The notes: generated by a model not told the origin, from the letters alone. 15,823 bases of DNA from an uncultured Clostridia bacterium (GCA_947627125.1 CANQUY010000027.1:1-15823), one strand, 5' to 3'; counted from the stretch's first letter, positions 5,750-14,492 are shown. Made by a program: numbers and translations.

Positions 5750-5778
5750 ATTGTACAGAATTTTTTTAGTTTTGTCAA
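5750..5778 (-). promoter_or_regulatory. Near-consensus sigma-A promoter of the permease gene
   Basis: On the minus strand a perfect TTGACA (5778-5773), a 17-nt A-rich spacer and TACAAT (5755-5750). The leader would be about 80 nt. This shows that the permease is the first gene of its transcription unit, not the tail of a malEFG-type operon. Confidence 0.75.
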
Positions 5779-5821
5779 GAAATGGATGGGTTGAGAGAAA
5801 AAATGCGGTGATGGTTCGGAT

Positions 5822-5894
5822 GCGCTACGTCGCGCTACGCGCTCGTGCCGCGCTTAGACATGAATAGAATGCGCGCGGGGCAGGATGATGGGGG
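5822..5894. repeat. Inverted, diverged partial copy of repeat family C
   Basis: Read on the minus strand this segment gives GCGCGCATTCT, a diverged stretch, then TAAGCGCGGCACGAGCGCGT and AGCGCGACGTAGCGC, matching the core of the 106-bp units at 1468-1679 in opposite orientation. The outer parts of the unit are missing. It lies in the spacer between two divergent promoters. Confidence 0.7.
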
Positions 5895-5933
5895 CATTCT
5901 CATGTCAGACGGAAAATATCCCCATTCGACATA

Positions 5934-5972
5934 TCAAATCGTTTGACACACCTAAGCGAGAGATGATACAAT
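5934..5972 (+). promoter_or_regulatory. Promoter of the small lipoprotein gene, with overlapping palindrome
   Basis: A perfect TTGACA (5943-5948), an 18-nt spacer and TACAAT (5967-5972) precede the lipoprotein gene. TCAAATCGTTTGA (5934-5946) is a 13-bp palindrome overlapping the -35, a natural place for a repressor. An AGGAGG at 5986-5991 lies six bases before the ATG. Confidence 0.7.
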
Positions 5973-5997
5973 CATAATAGAAAATAGGAGGAACATC

Positions 5998-6720
5998 ATG
6001 AAGAAAATGGGAAAGACAGTTGCTCTCGCGCTTATCCTGGCGGGGATCCTCTGCCTGAACTTAACGGCGTGCGGCAAGAACGACACTCCAAACACAGACG
6101 ATACGACGGAAAAAAACGAAACAACCAACACGACAGACAAGACAGACGATAACGACAAGACAGACGATAACGACAAGACGCAAACACAGGAATTTGAGGT
6201 CACTGCGGAGAGCTGGAAGGCCGCGATCGACGCGGCTGTCAAGAGCGGCAAGATGACCTGCACGATGTCGGGGCGCGATAACATAACTTTTCAGTGTGAC
6301 GGCGACAAGTTCCTGATGAATGAGGGCGGCGGGATCTCGATCGCAACCAAAGAGGGCGATAAGTACTATGGCTATGCAGGTTTTCAACAGAATAACGAAA
6401 CGCTCTGGAGCCGAGAGGAGATTACCGGGCACTCCTATGAGGAGCTGAAAAGTATGGCGCTCAATGAATCTGCAGGCTATTTAGCAATGTTCGCGGACAA
6501 ATACGAGCAATTCACGTTTTCAGACGGCGAATATTATGCCGCATCTGTGGAGGTGACGAGCGAGGACGGGCAAATGGCGACCCTTGTGGAGGTAGAAGCG
6601 GAGTTTTCGGAAGGTGCCCTCAAGAGGATGGCTTGGTCGAGCGAGCAGGGAGAAGTCACGTTTGAGGTCACGGACATCGGGACGACGACGATTACGCTTC
6701 CGACCGATTACACGAGCTGA
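5998..6720 (+). CDS. Small lipoprotein of unknown function
   Basis: A 240-residue protein with a clear lipoprotein signal: basic start MKKMGK, hydrophobic core, lipobox LTAC with Cys25 as the lipidated residue. Residues about 26-64 form a Thr/Asp/Asn/Lys linker that contains a DKTDDN repeat. The rest (65-240) alternates polar and hydrophobic residues as in a beta-sheet domain: WKAAIDAAVKSGKMTCTMSG, DKFLMNEGGG, KYYGYAGFQQ, then a helix around YEELKSMALN and strands to the end. I do not recognise a named family; the pattern recalls beta-sheet lipoprotein domains that carry lipids or sense the envelope, which is only a guess. It has its own strong promoter and terminator, so it is monocistronic. 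The ribosome-binding site is ideal and the start is secure. Confidence 0.88.
   Translation: MKKMGKTVALALILAGILCLNLTACGKNDTPNTDDTTEKNETTNTTDKTDDNDKTDDNDKTQTQEFEVTAESWKAAIDAAVKSGKMTCTMSGRDNITFQCDGDKFLMNEGGGISIATKEGDKYYGYAGFQQNNETLWSREEITGHSYEELKSMALNESAGYLAMFADKYEQFTFSDGEYYAASVEVTSEDGQMATLVEVEAEFSEGALKRMAWSSEQGEVTFEVTDIGTTTITLPTDYTS
6136..6180 (+). repeat. 18-bp tandem repeat, 2.5 copies, inside the lipoprotein linker
   Basis: GACAAGACAGACGATAAC occurs twice in exact tandem, followed by a half copy. It encodes the DKTDDN linker repeat in frame, so gain or loss of a unit would change the linker length by six residues without breaking the gene. Confidence 0.85.
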
Positions 6721-6739
6721 CAAATCATTCATAGCTGAA

Positions 6740-6790
6740 AAGCGCGTTGGACAATATTCGTCCCACGCGCTTATATTTTAATTTTGATTT
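6740..6790. terminator. Shared (bidirectional) terminator between convergent genes
   Basis: AAGCGCGTTGGAC (6740-6752) pairs with GTCCCACGCGCTT (6760-6772) with one mismatch. On the plus strand ATATTTTAATTTT follows, ending the lipoprotein transcript 20 nt after its stop. On the minus strand the same stem can stop transcripts of the M60-like gene ending at 6822, although its U-tract there is short. Confidence 0.75.
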
Positions 6791-6821
6791 ATACATTCAA
6801 AATGACAACACTTTAGAGGCG

Positions 6822-9800
6822 TCATTCTTTTTTTGTCCCCAGCCTGCGGAGAAAGATAACGCAGACGATGGCGGCGAGAACGAGCACAGCGGCGGGAATG
6901 GAGATCCCGAGAATGAGGCCGAGGTCAGCCCCGCGTTCCCCCGCAACGGGTGAGGAAACAAACTCAATGTCGTAATTTTCGCTTGTGAGGCCGCCGGGCG
7001 TCCCCATGCGCACGCCGTCCTCCTCGGTGTAGTTGACGGTGAGCTCTCCCGAAAGAACGCTCTCATCCTCGCCCGTCACAAAGCCCCTGTAGACGGGGTT
7101 GCCCTCTTCATCGAGCGATACGGTGAGCTTTGCCCTCTTCACTTCGACGGTGACCTGCTCCTGCTGTCCCGTCTTTGCGAGCGCATAGTGTTCGCCGCCC
7201 TCAAACGTGAAGGTGAGCGTCGCCGTTCTCGTTCCCGCATTTTTGTCCGAAAGAACCGCCGTGACGTTGAGTTTGAACTCCCTGCTGTAATCGGCGTCGA
7301 TGGGAAATCCCGTCGCTGCGTTGAGAAAGACGAGGCCCGTGAGGTCGAGCTCCACATTCGTCGTTCCGTCATAGGTCTTTGGCTTAGCCGTGATGCCGCC
7401 GATCCTCACTTCGATGACGATGCCCGCTTCTCTCTCCGCCGCCTCCACGACGCCGTTGAACGCGCTCTTTGCTCTCTCCACAATGGCGGAAACCTCCTCC
7501 GCGTCCGCCGCCTCCAATTCCGACTTCGCCTCCGCCGCGAGCCGTTCGATCTCCGAGAGATATGCCTCGCCGTTTTCCACTTGCTCAAGCGTCTTTTGGG
7601 CGAGGGAGGCTGCGCTGTCGATATTGCCCTTGGCGGTGTTTTTGGCGGCGAGAAGTTCCGCCTCCGACTGAATCTCCGCAAGCGTCGCGCCGAAAGTTTC
7701 GATGGCTGTTTCCATCGCGGCGAGGGAATCCGCTCCGTCCAGCTCCGCAAGAACGGACGACAAAGCGAGATTGATCTCCGTGACGATCGCGGACTGCTCG
7801 TCGGGAGAGAGGTTGAATCCGCTTGCGCTGACGGAATCGATGAGCGACTTTGCCATTTCCTGTGCGAGAGCTCTCTTTTCCAGCCGTTGCAGGGCGAGCG
7901 CGCGGGCGTCCTCGTCCTCGGGCTCCGTTTCGGGCATCTTTTCCTGTCCCTCGACGTAGACGAGCAGATTGATCGTAATGTCCTCCGTGACGACGACCTT
8001 GTCGCCGATCATGATATTCATCTCCTGCACCCGCGTGAGGTCCTCAATATCCTTATAGGGGTCCACCGTCACGATCTGATAGCTGTTGAAGGAATACTGC
8101 TGCTCGCCGAACTTGTCCTTCAGAAGGGTGTCCGTGGGGTCCTCGAGGATCATCTCGTCGCCGTACTTTCGGGTTTCCGACTTGAAGAATTCGCCGTTGA
8201 TCTGATAGGTCACGTTGTAGCTGTTCTTTTCGATATAGGTATTGATGAGCAGATACAAACCGTTCTCATCCACCAGTTCGATCTGCAATCCGTCCAAAGC
8301 CTCCTGCGGATAGGTGACGCCGTTGAGCTCCACGGAAACGGCATGATAGCCGATCGGCACGGAGCGGAGGGAGATGATATAGGTGGAACCGTAGGGTGCG
8401 AGCTCATAGCCGTAGTCGTTGCCCTCCCAGAAGTGGTTCCCCTCCAAAAAGCGGTATACGATATAGACGGGCATATCTATGACTTCCGCCACGAGCGTGA
8501 TATCCGTCTGCATGGTATAGGTGTCGAAATTGACATACTCGGAAGCGAGGGCGCCGTCCTTTTCAATATAAAATCCATCGATATACCCGCCCGCAGGCAT
8601 CAGGGAATCATCCTCGCAGCCGACATAGGTCAGTTTCGAGCCGTAGGCATAGTAGCGGGTCGCATAGACATGGTTCATGCCGTCCTTCCGAATCGCATAC
8701 TCTGCGGCGAGCTTTTTGGTGAGCCGCGCCGTATAGACGAGATCGCTCTCCGCATGGGCCGTATCATAGGCAGGATAGAGGGCGCCGCCAAGGTCCCAGC
8801 CGCTGAAAACATATTTGAGCGGATCGATGCGGGGAAGGGTGAAGGGCTCGGCGGGCATCACATAGTAGACAATGCTCTCCGTTTCCGCCGCCGCGTCGAC
8901 CTCGAACGTCACCGTGAACTTATCTTTCACCTGCGCCGTGAAGGTCATATCCCTGTTGACCGAGATCTCCTCCCCCACTGCATGGAGGACGTTCCGATCG
9001 TCCGTCCATGCGGCGACATAGGTCCGCTGATCGAGCCCGCCGCCGCGCGCGTCGAGCGTGAAGGTGAAATCGGGCAGATAGTGGAATTCCTGCCTATCGC
9101 CGCCGATCACAAAGGTGACGGTGTACGATTCCATCTCGAGCCAAATTTCCTTTCCGTTCTTGACGACGGCGTTGCCGCGGGAAGTTTCAAACCGGGTCGC
9201 CTCCCCCTCGCCGAGCGTGAAGTCGGCGGAGAAGAGCAACAGACTCGTTTCCGTTGAGTTGGTCAGCACACCGATCTTTCCGCCTGCCGCCTCGGGAAGG
9301 GCGTCGAGAATGCCGACCGCCGCCCCCGCGTCCTTGAAGATCGTCCCGCCGATCCTTCCGCCCTTCAGTTTGGAAGTTCCGCCGAACCAAATGGCATACA
9401 GCGTGCGGTTGTCGGTGACGTCTGCCGTGAATTCGTCGGCATTGCCCGCAAGATAGACCGCCGAACCGCCGTCGCAGATGTTTCCCGCAATTTGAACGGT
9501 TTCGCCGCTCCCCTCGCTCGGCCTTACATGGAGCGCACGGGCAGAGTTCGAGGAGAGGATATAGAGCGCCGCGCCCTCCTCCGAGGCCGTATTGTTCTTG
9601 ATGGAACCGCCGACAAGATCCATTCTGCCGTCCGCATAGAGGCCGCCGCCCTTCGCCGCGCTGTTCTTTGTCCACGCGCAGTCGTAGAAGAAGATGACGC
9701 CGCCATTCAGATTGGCGACCCCGCCGCCCGCAGATGCCGTATTCTCCTCGAAGATACAGCCGCGGAAGGTGACGCTTCCCCTGTTGTAGACCCCGCCGCC

Positions 9801-12800
9801 CTCGGCGGCAGTGTTGTTTTTGAAGGTGCAGTCCGTGAAATTGACGTCGAACGCCTTCGTTTCCAAATTCCCCCTTGTGTTGGCGATATAGACGCCTCCG
9901 CCATACCCCGCCGCATTGTTCTCAAAGGCGCAGCGGGTGAGTTCCGCCTTTCCGCCGTCAATGCGGAGAGCCCCGCCGAGGGCCGTCCCCTGCTTGACGG
10001 TGTTGCCCGTAAAGAGGCAGTCCGAAGCGTTCAGCGTGCCGCCCTGCAGGAGGAGCAGAGGGTTGTTCGTGGAGATCCTGCCGCCGTCGAGGGTGAGTTT
10101 CCCCGCGGGCCCGACGAGGGTGAGGGAACCGACCGTCCCGCTCCCGTCCTCGCTCTGTTTCCCGACGGTGAAGATGGGCCGCGGCCCTCCCTTTGTGATC
10201 GTGCAGGCAGAATCCGCCCGTATCGTGATGTTCTTTTCGATGAGAATGCCCGTTTCAAAGGTATCCTTTAAGAGTGTGATGACGGCCCCGTCCCCTGCGG
10301 CGGAAACCGCCTCGTAGAGGGAAGCATACTTGACGCCGTTCATCTCGCAGACGCCGTCCGCACTCGTCGCGGGGCTCTTAGCGGCGCTCTCTTCAGACGT
10401 CTTGAGGGCGCGGTCGTAGGCGACGACCTTGTACTGCGGCGTTCTGTTTCCGTAGTCGGCGGCGTCGAGGTACATGGTATCGTAGGTGAATCCGATGACC
10501 TTCCATTCCCCCGAGGAGCCCTCGAGGATCTCAAAACCGAGGTGCGCGTCCCTCTCCGCCCCCTCAATTTCCATGATGAGGTTGTAGCCGTCCCCGCTCT
10601 TCGTGATGGATCTGATTGCGGGGACCTCCGTGCCGCGGTAGAGCTCGCACTTTGCGGGTTCGGGATAGCGCATGCGCCACTCGGCGGCGTCGAGATACCA
10701 GAATTTGAGGCCCGTGCTCTCCTTGATGAGCCCCTTCTCCCTGGCGTCCTTCATGAGTTTTTTGAAAGCGGCGGAGGTGTTTTCCCCGTTTGCCTTGAAA
10801 ATATAGTCGTTCGTCGAGAGGTTATACCCCCACCGCTCGAAATAGTACGAAAGATCCTCTTTCAGGACGAGGGAGGAGAGATAGACCTGTTTCTCCGTCG
10901 CATTCATGACGCCGAGCTGCTTTTTCTCCTCTTCGGTGAAATTCTTGTAGACATCTGTGTAGCGGTAGAGATTGTCGAGCCGCGCCCAAAAACCGGGGTA
11001 GTAGCTCTCGAGGAGCCACCAAAAGATGAAGTTGCCGCGGTTGGTATTCCAATAGGAGGCGATATGGTCGTCGGGCGCGAGGGCCTCCGTCGTCTTTGCG
11101 AAATCGCCGCGCTGCGCCGTCCCCTCGATGACCGTTTCGTGGAACTTGGAGATCATATTGTTGCTGCACTCGGACACCGTTCTCTCGCCGATATCCATCA
11201 TGTGGCCGATCTCGTGGGTGTATCCCCAGCCGAAGGCATTGGTACTTGTCGCCTCGATCGCCGTCGCCTCCCAGCTGACCTGAATGCCGATATGCTCGAT
11301 ATGGGCATAGGCAGCGCCGTAGGGCTGCGCGAGGCGGATATTGACGTTGAGCCAGCGGTTCCTGTCGTCGTATTCCGCGCCGACGTCCTTAAGCTTTTCT
11401 TCGTCGTTTTCAAGGACGATCCCGTCGAATTGGAGCAGGCCGTCAATATATTTGTCCCACGTTTCCGTCGCGGTCTGCGGGCTGAAACTGCGGGCGTTGT
11501 AGATGTCGTTCGCCCTGCTCGCCCGCACGGTGAGAATGGTACGGTCGGAAACGATCTCCGTGACGTCCACGACCTTGCGGTCCTTCGGCGCGTTCTCCTC
11601 CCTGTCGAGGGCGACGGCGTCGGCATAGTCGGCGAGAAATTTCTTATACGCCCCCTCGTCGCCGTTCTCGCGGAAGATGGGAAAGAGGTCCCCGCCCTCA
11701 AAATAGACCTTGACGTTTTGGGACTGCGCGTCGGGCGTGTAGGGGTTGACGAGATAGACGGGACCGCCCGCGATGAGCGGGTTCCCCTCGTTATCCGTAT
11801 ACCCATCCTGCAGGTAATTCGGGACCTCAAAGACATTCTTGCCGAGGCGGAGTTTGTATTCCCCGCTCCGCCATGCCCTCCAGCTCCCCCAATGCTGGGA
11901 AAAGACGACGGAAGGAAGCGGATCTCCCTCGTTCCCCGTGACATAGACAATGAGGGTGTCGCCCGGGGAAGCGCTGACGCCCGTCGCCTGACGGTTGGTG
12001 CCGAACCACGCGAATTTGAGCTTGCTTCTCGCATAGCCCGCCACGTCGCCGTGCTGTGTGATCTGATTGGAACATTCGGCGGTGCTCATCTCGCGGCGGG
12101 GATCGTAGGAAACTGCGCCGTCCAAGACCTGCTCCGCACGGTTCAGAAGATAGCTGAGTTCGGAATCATAGGTCGCGTAATCCTTGACTTTCTCCCTCAG
12201 CGTCTGCACGTCCTCCTTCGACTTGATCTTCCCGCTGTCGAGATGGAGCTGGGCGTAGTCGGTGAACATGCTTTGAACGGCTTCGACCTCGTTGCTCTCG
12301 GGCTGGAGGAAGATGATCTCGCTCGCCGCCGCCACTGTGCGATGATTTGTGGGGACCTTCGTCCATTCAAGCGTCATCGACTTGACGACGGCGCCCTTTT
12401 TCAGTGTGACGAGAACGATTTCGCTCGTCTGTTGGCTTTGGATGGGTTCACACTCCACCTTTGCGCCCTTTTCGTCGGTGTAGGAGAGGGTGAGCGTGTT
12501 GAAATATCCGCGGTCGTACCAGCTGCTGTCCGCCTGATAGACGATCCGATCGACCGAAAAGGCACGCTCAAAGGTGACCGTGACGGTATTGACCGTGCTC
12601 TTGTCGTCCGCCTTGGTCTGCGTCAGAGAACGCCAGACGGAGTTAAAATTTCTGTCGAATGCATAAGAAAGCGGCGCGCCGTCCTCGGCTCCGCCGTTGT
12701 TTGTATAGGTGAATGCAGAGGTCGGGATGCCGTAGCGATCCAGATAGCCATTGTTCAGCTCTCTGCTCTTGTCGCTCAGCGTCGCGATCGTGAGGTCGTT

Positions 12801-12920
12801 GCTCTCGGCAGTTTCCGCGCGGGCAAAAAACCTCAGCCCAAAGGCTAAAATAAGACCCAAGGCGAGGCAAAAGGTCAGTGCAACGGCGAGCGTTGCGGCG
12901 AGAAATTTGCGTCTTGTCAT
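6822..12920 (-). CDS. Giant cell-surface M60-like (enhancin/mucinase-type) metallopeptidase with beta-helix and C-terminal anchor
   Basis: A 2032-residue exported protein. Order of parts: signal peptide (1-35, cleavage likely after ARA); a discoidin/F5-8-like carbohydrate-binding domain (about 50-205, with AFDRNFNSVWRS at 87-98); an M60-like peptidase region (about 290-720) with the gluzincin zinc site HEIGH at 569-573, catalytic Glu570, and Glu584 in SECSNN ten residues on as likely third ligand; a right-handed beta-helix (about 873-1233) with repeated N-N-T/S-A...GGGVY turns; InlB-repeat-like and other beta domains (about 1263-1665); an Ala/Glu-rich helical stalk (1665-1833); a YDG-like domain (KTYDGTTNVEL, about 1836-1930) and a last beta domain; and a membrane helix (2000-2025) with basic tail RRLGTKKE. 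There is no LPXTG motif, so anchoring is by the helix. M60 peptidases cut O-glycosylated mucin-type proteins; the target here is inferred. ATG 12920 has GGAG eight bases upstream; an in-frame TTG at 12941 is weaker. Confidence 0.9.
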   Translation of the reverse strand: MTRRKFLAATLAVALTFCLALGLILAFGLRFFARAETAESNDLTIATLSDKSRELNNGYLDRYGIPTSAFTYTNNGGAEDGAPLSYAFDRNFNSVWRSLTQTKADDKSTVNTVTVTFERAFSVDRIVYQADSSWYDRGYFNTLTLSYTDEKGAKVECEPIQSQQTSEIVLVTLKKGAVVKSMTLEWTKVPTNHRTVAAASEIIFLQPESNEVEAVQSMFTDYAQLHLDSGKIKSKEDVQTLREKVKDYATYDSELSYLLNRAEQVLDGAVSYDPRREMSTAECSNQITQHGDVAGYARSKLKFAWFGTNRQATGVSASPGDTLIVYVTGNEGDPLPSVVFSQHWGSWRAWRSGEYKLRLGKNVFEVPNYLQDGYTDNEGNPLIAGGPVYLVNPYTPDAQSQNVKVYFEGGDLFPIFRENGDEGAYKKFLADYADAVALDREENAPKDRKVVDVTEIVSDRTILTVRASRANDIYNARSFSPQTATETWDKYIDGLLQFDGIVLENDEEKLKDVGAEYDDRNRWLNVNIRLAQPYGAAYAHIEHIGIQVSWEATAIEATSTNAFGWGYTHEIGHMMDIGERTVSECSNNMISKFHETVIEGTAQRGDFAKTTEALAPDDHIASYWNTNRGNFIFWWLLESYYPGFWARLDNLYRYTDVYKNFTEEEKKQLGVMNATEKQVYLSSLVLKEDLSYYFERWGYNLSTNDYIFKANGENTSAAFKKLMKDAREKGLIKESTGLKFWYLDAAEWRMRYPEPAKCELYRGTEVPAIRSITKSGDGYNLIMEIEGAERDAHLGFEILEGSSGEWKVIGFTYDTMYLDAADYGNRTPQYKVVAYDRALKTSEESAAKSPATSADGVCEMNGVKYASLYEAVSAAGDGAVITLLKDTFETGILIEKNITIRADSACTITKGGPRPIFTVGKQSEDGSGTVGSLTLVGPAGKLTLDGGRISTNNPLLLLQGGTLNASDCLFTGNTVKQGTALGGALRIDGGKAELTRCAFENNAAGYGGGVYIANTRGNLETKAFDVNFTDCTFKNNTAAEGGGVYNRGSVTFRGCIFEENTASAGGGVANLNGGVIFFYDCAWTKNSAAKGGGLYADGRMDLVGGSIKNNTASEEGAALYILSSNSARALHVRPSEGSGETVQIAGNICDGGSAVYLAGNADEFTADVTDNRTLYAIWFGGTSKLKGGRIGGTIFKDAGAAVGILDALPEAAGGKIGVLTNSTETSLLLFSADFTLGEGEATRFETSRGNAVVKNGKEIWLEMESYTVTFVIGGDRQEFHYLPDFTFTLDARGGGLDQRTYVAAWTDDRNVLHAVGEEISVNRDMTFTAQVKDKFTVTFEVDAAAETESIVYYVMPAEPFTLPRIDPLKYVFSGWDLGGALYPAYDTAHAESDLVYTARLTKKLAAEYAIRKDGMNHVYATRYYAYGSKLTYVGCEDDSLMPAGGYIDGFYIEKDGALASEYVNFDTYTMQTDITLVAEVIDMPVYIVYRFLEGNHFWEGNDYGYELAPYGSTYIISLRSVPIGYHAVSVELNGVTYPQEALDGLQIELVDENGLYLLINTYIEKNSYNVTYQINGEFFKSETRKYGDEMILEDPTDTLLKDKFGEQQYSFNSYQIVTVDPYKDIEDLTRVQEMNIMIGDKVVVTEDITINLLVYVEGQEKMPETEPEDEDARALALQRLEKRALAQEMAKSLIDSVSASGFNLSPDEQSAIVTEINLALSSVLAELDGADSLAAMETAIETFGATLAEIQSEAELLAAKNTAKGNIDSAASLAQKTLEQVENGEAYLSEIERLAAEAKSELEAADAEEVSAIVERAKSAFNGVVEAAEREAGIVIEVRIGGITAKPKTYDGTTNVELDLTGLVFLNAATGFPIDADYSREFKLNVTAVLSDKNAGTRTATLTFTFEGGEHYALAKTGQQEQVTVEVKRAKLTVSLDEEGNPVYRGFVTGEDESVLSGELTVNYTEEDGVRMGTPGGLTSENYDIEFVSSPVAGERGADLGLILGISIPAAVLVLAAIVCVIFLRRLGTKKE

Positions 12921-12955
12921 ATGAAATTCTCCGTCTTTCAAGAATAGGCCGTTTT

Positions 12956-12984
12956 ATTGTATCATGTTTTTCTTAAGAACACAA
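12956..12984 (-). promoter_or_regulatory. Probable promoter of the M60-like gene, palindrome in the spacer
   Basis: On the minus strand TTGTGT (12984-12979), a 17-nt spacer and TACAAT (12961-12956). The spacer holds the perfect 10-bp palindrome TTCTTAAGAA (12970-12979), a possible regulator site. The -35 is weak, as expected of a controlled promoter. The leader would be about 30 nt. Confidence 0.5.
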
Positions 12985-13058
12985 TTATTTTATGCAATGC
13001 GGAGTTTTTGTTGTTTTTTTGCATTTTTGTCCCCAACGTTTTGCCCCCATGCCGCCGC

Positions 13059-13195
13059 GTCATTCTGAGAAACGGAGCGGAATGAGAGGGCCGAACGAAC
13101 CCGAAGAATCTCGCGGCGAATGTCCGTAAACCATGCGGCGAGATGCTTCGGTAGAACTTCCGTAGACTGCGTTCCGCTCTCGTTCTCAGCATGAC
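13059..13195. repeat. Long palindromic repeat, family A copy 3 (137 bp)
   Basis: Same orientation and end sequences as copies 1 and 2, with inner arms CCCGAAGAATCTCGCGG and GCGGCGAGATGCTTCGG. It lies in the spacer between degV and the M60-like gene and is followed by GCC. A stump of a further copy (left end only, GTCATTCTGAGGG, 13222-13234) stands 26 bp further on, directly before the degV terminator. Confidence 0.85.
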
Positions 13196-13252
13196 GCCTC
13201 CATGGACCCCCGTGCCGCCGCGTCATTCTGAGGGAACGCCGGGGAGAAAAGC

Positions 13253-13283
13253 GCGGCGGCGCCTCGGAAGGAGGCGCCGCCGC
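13253..13283 (-). terminator. Rho-independent terminator of degV
   Basis: A perfect 13-bp stem (GCGGCGGCGCCTC with GAGGCGCCGCCGC) and a 5-nt loop lie 17 nt past the degV stop. On the minus strand GCGCTTTTCTCC follows, giving a short U-tract. Confidence 0.8.
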
Positions 13284-13300
13284 ATGATTTCAAGATTCAA

Positions 13301-14170
13301 TTATCTGTGGCTTCCCATGAAGAAGATCGCGAGCGTTCCCGCCCCCGAGTGGGTGCCGATGACGCTGCCAATGTCGTTGACAAAGATCTCCCGCTCGCCG
13401 AATCTCTTTTTCACCAGCGAAATGAGGAGATCCACATCCTTCTCGCAGTCGCCATGGGAGATAAAGATCGGCTCATTCTCCTTGCTGATATTGAGCTCCG
13501 CCATTCTGTCCACAAGGGCGGAGATGGACTTCTTCCTCCCCATGCTCTTGCCGATGGGAATGAGATGCCCCTCATCGTCCACATGCAGGACGGGCTTGAT
13601 ATTGAGCAGGGTCCCCACGATCGCAGTGCCCGCGCTGACCCTTCCGCCGCGCTTCAGATGAAAGAGGTCCTCCACCGTGAAGATATGGCAAATGTGGAGC
13701 TTGATACTCTCCGCATAGGCCTGCGCTTCCTCCAAAGTTGCGCCCTCGTCCGCCTTTTTCACAACATAGTCAACGAGAAGTCCCTGCCCGAGCGAGGCGC
13801 AGAGGGAATCGACGACGGCGACCTTGCGATCGGGAAATTTCTCCTGCACGCGCTTGGCGGCGGTGACATAGCTCTCGTAAGTGCCCGAAAGGCCTGACGA
13901 AAATGCGATCGCCAAGACGTCTTTCCCCTCTTCAACAAGGGCGGTCATGGACTTTTCCGCCTGATCGGGGGTCACTTGGAAGGTCGTGGGCATGGAACCG
14001 CCGCGAAGACGCTTGTAGAACTCCTTGACGTCGAGATGGGGACCGTCCTCCCCCTCATAGGTGACGCCGTCCATCGTAAAGCCGAGGCGGATCGGGGTAA
14101 CGTCGTGTTCGGTATAGTAGTTTTCGGGGAGATCGCTGGCCGTATCGGTCAGAATTGCAAATTTGCGCAT
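13301..14170 (-). CDS. degV: DegV family fatty-acid-binding protein
   Basis: A 289-residue cytoplasmic protein with the full two-domain DegV fold. DegV/FakB proteins bind a fatty acid; FakB members present it to the kinase FakA so that exogenous fatty acids can enter phospholipids. Signatures are TDTASDLP (8-15), PTTFQVTP (61-68), the acyl-carboxylate-binding SSGLSGTY (91-98), VVDSLCASLGQG (119-130), HLKRGGRVS, and a closing IGSVIGTHSGAGTLAIFF. The length is normal. ATG 14170 is chosen because GAGG stands nine bases upstream; an in-frame ATG at 14185 has nothing. It has its own consensus promoter and a strong terminator, so it is a single-gene unit. No FakA-type kinase is nearby, so which lipid it serves is unknown. 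Confidence 0.95.
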   Translation of the reverse strand: MRKFAILTDTASDLPENYYTEHDVTPIRLGFTMDGVTYEGEDGPHLDVKEFYKRLRGGSMPTTFQVTPDQAEKSMTALVEEGKDVLAIAFSSGLSGTYESYVTAAKRVQEKFPDRKVAVVDSLCASLGQGLLVDYVVKKADEGATLEEAQAYAESIKLHICHIFTVEDLFHLKRGGRVSAGTAIVGTLLNIKPVLHVDDEGHLIPIGKSMGRKKSISALVDRMAELNISKENEPIFISHGDCEKDVDLLISLVKKRFGEREIFVNDIGSVIGTHSGAGTLAIFFMGSHR

Positions 14171-14226
14171 GGCAAAATACCTCATGAAAAAGTAACAGAC
14201 ACTCTCCCCCTGCCCGTTCCTGCTAA

Positions 14227-14255
14227 ATTATACCACCGTTCGGTCACTTTGTCAA
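14227..14255 (-). promoter_or_regulatory. Perfect-consensus sigma-A promoter of degV
   Basis: On the minus strand TTGACA (14255-14250), exactly 17 nt, then TATAAT (14232-14227): both hexamers and spacing match the consensus. Transcription would start near 14220, about 50 nt before the ATG. The promoter lies just past the stop of the upstream small gene, so degV is uncoupled from minD. Confidence 0.9.
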
Positions 14256-14264
14256 CGATAAAAC

Positions 14265-14492
14265 TCACTTTATCGAAGTAAAATTTTTGACGCGGTCGGC
14301 CCTGAAGCGCAGCGTGACCTCAAACCCGTGCCGCTCCTTGGCGACGTCGAGATCGATCTCCCCCGCAGGTTCAAAAAACTCCTCCGCGACATGGCGGAAT
14401 GCCTTTAACGCCGCCGCGCGGCTCTCCCTGTTCAGACCGTCCCTGTCCTGTTCAATGAACCCCGTTAAACGCTTTCTGTCCTCTTCCTTCAT
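14265..14492 (-). CDS. Small protein translationally coupled to MinD, unknown (possible MinE analogue)
   Basis: A 75-residue protein whose ATG overlaps the minD stop as ATGA, implying coupled translation and a shared role. The first part is a charged helix (MKEEDRKRLTGFIEQDR), then ALKAFRHVAEEFFEP, a helix, then two strands around GEIDLDVAKERHGFEVTLRF. That helix-then-two-strand layout and the position right after minD recall MinE, which drives MinD off the membrane. However, I see no clear MinE sequence signature, and the N-terminal MinD-binding and membrane-contact segment of MinE is absent, so no name is given. No terminator follows before the degV promoter apart from a 7-bp stem (CGATAAA/TTTATCG) across the stop codon. 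Confidence 0.75.
   Translation of the reverse strand: MKEEDRKRLTGFIEQDRDGLNRESRAAALKAFRHVAEEFFEPAGEIDLDVAKERHGFEVTLRFRADRVKNFTSIK

Noticed and set aside
7188..9257. Long open frame of 689 codons antisense to the M60-like gene
   Set aside because: Arg/Leu/Val/His-rich sequence without domain logic, fully inside a convincing gene on the other strand; it arises from the G+C-rich codon use of that gene.
10542..12848. Long open frame of 768 codons antisense to the M60-like gene
   Set aside because: Same reason: a codon-bias shadow across the peptidase region, with no ribosome-binding site or recognisable domain.
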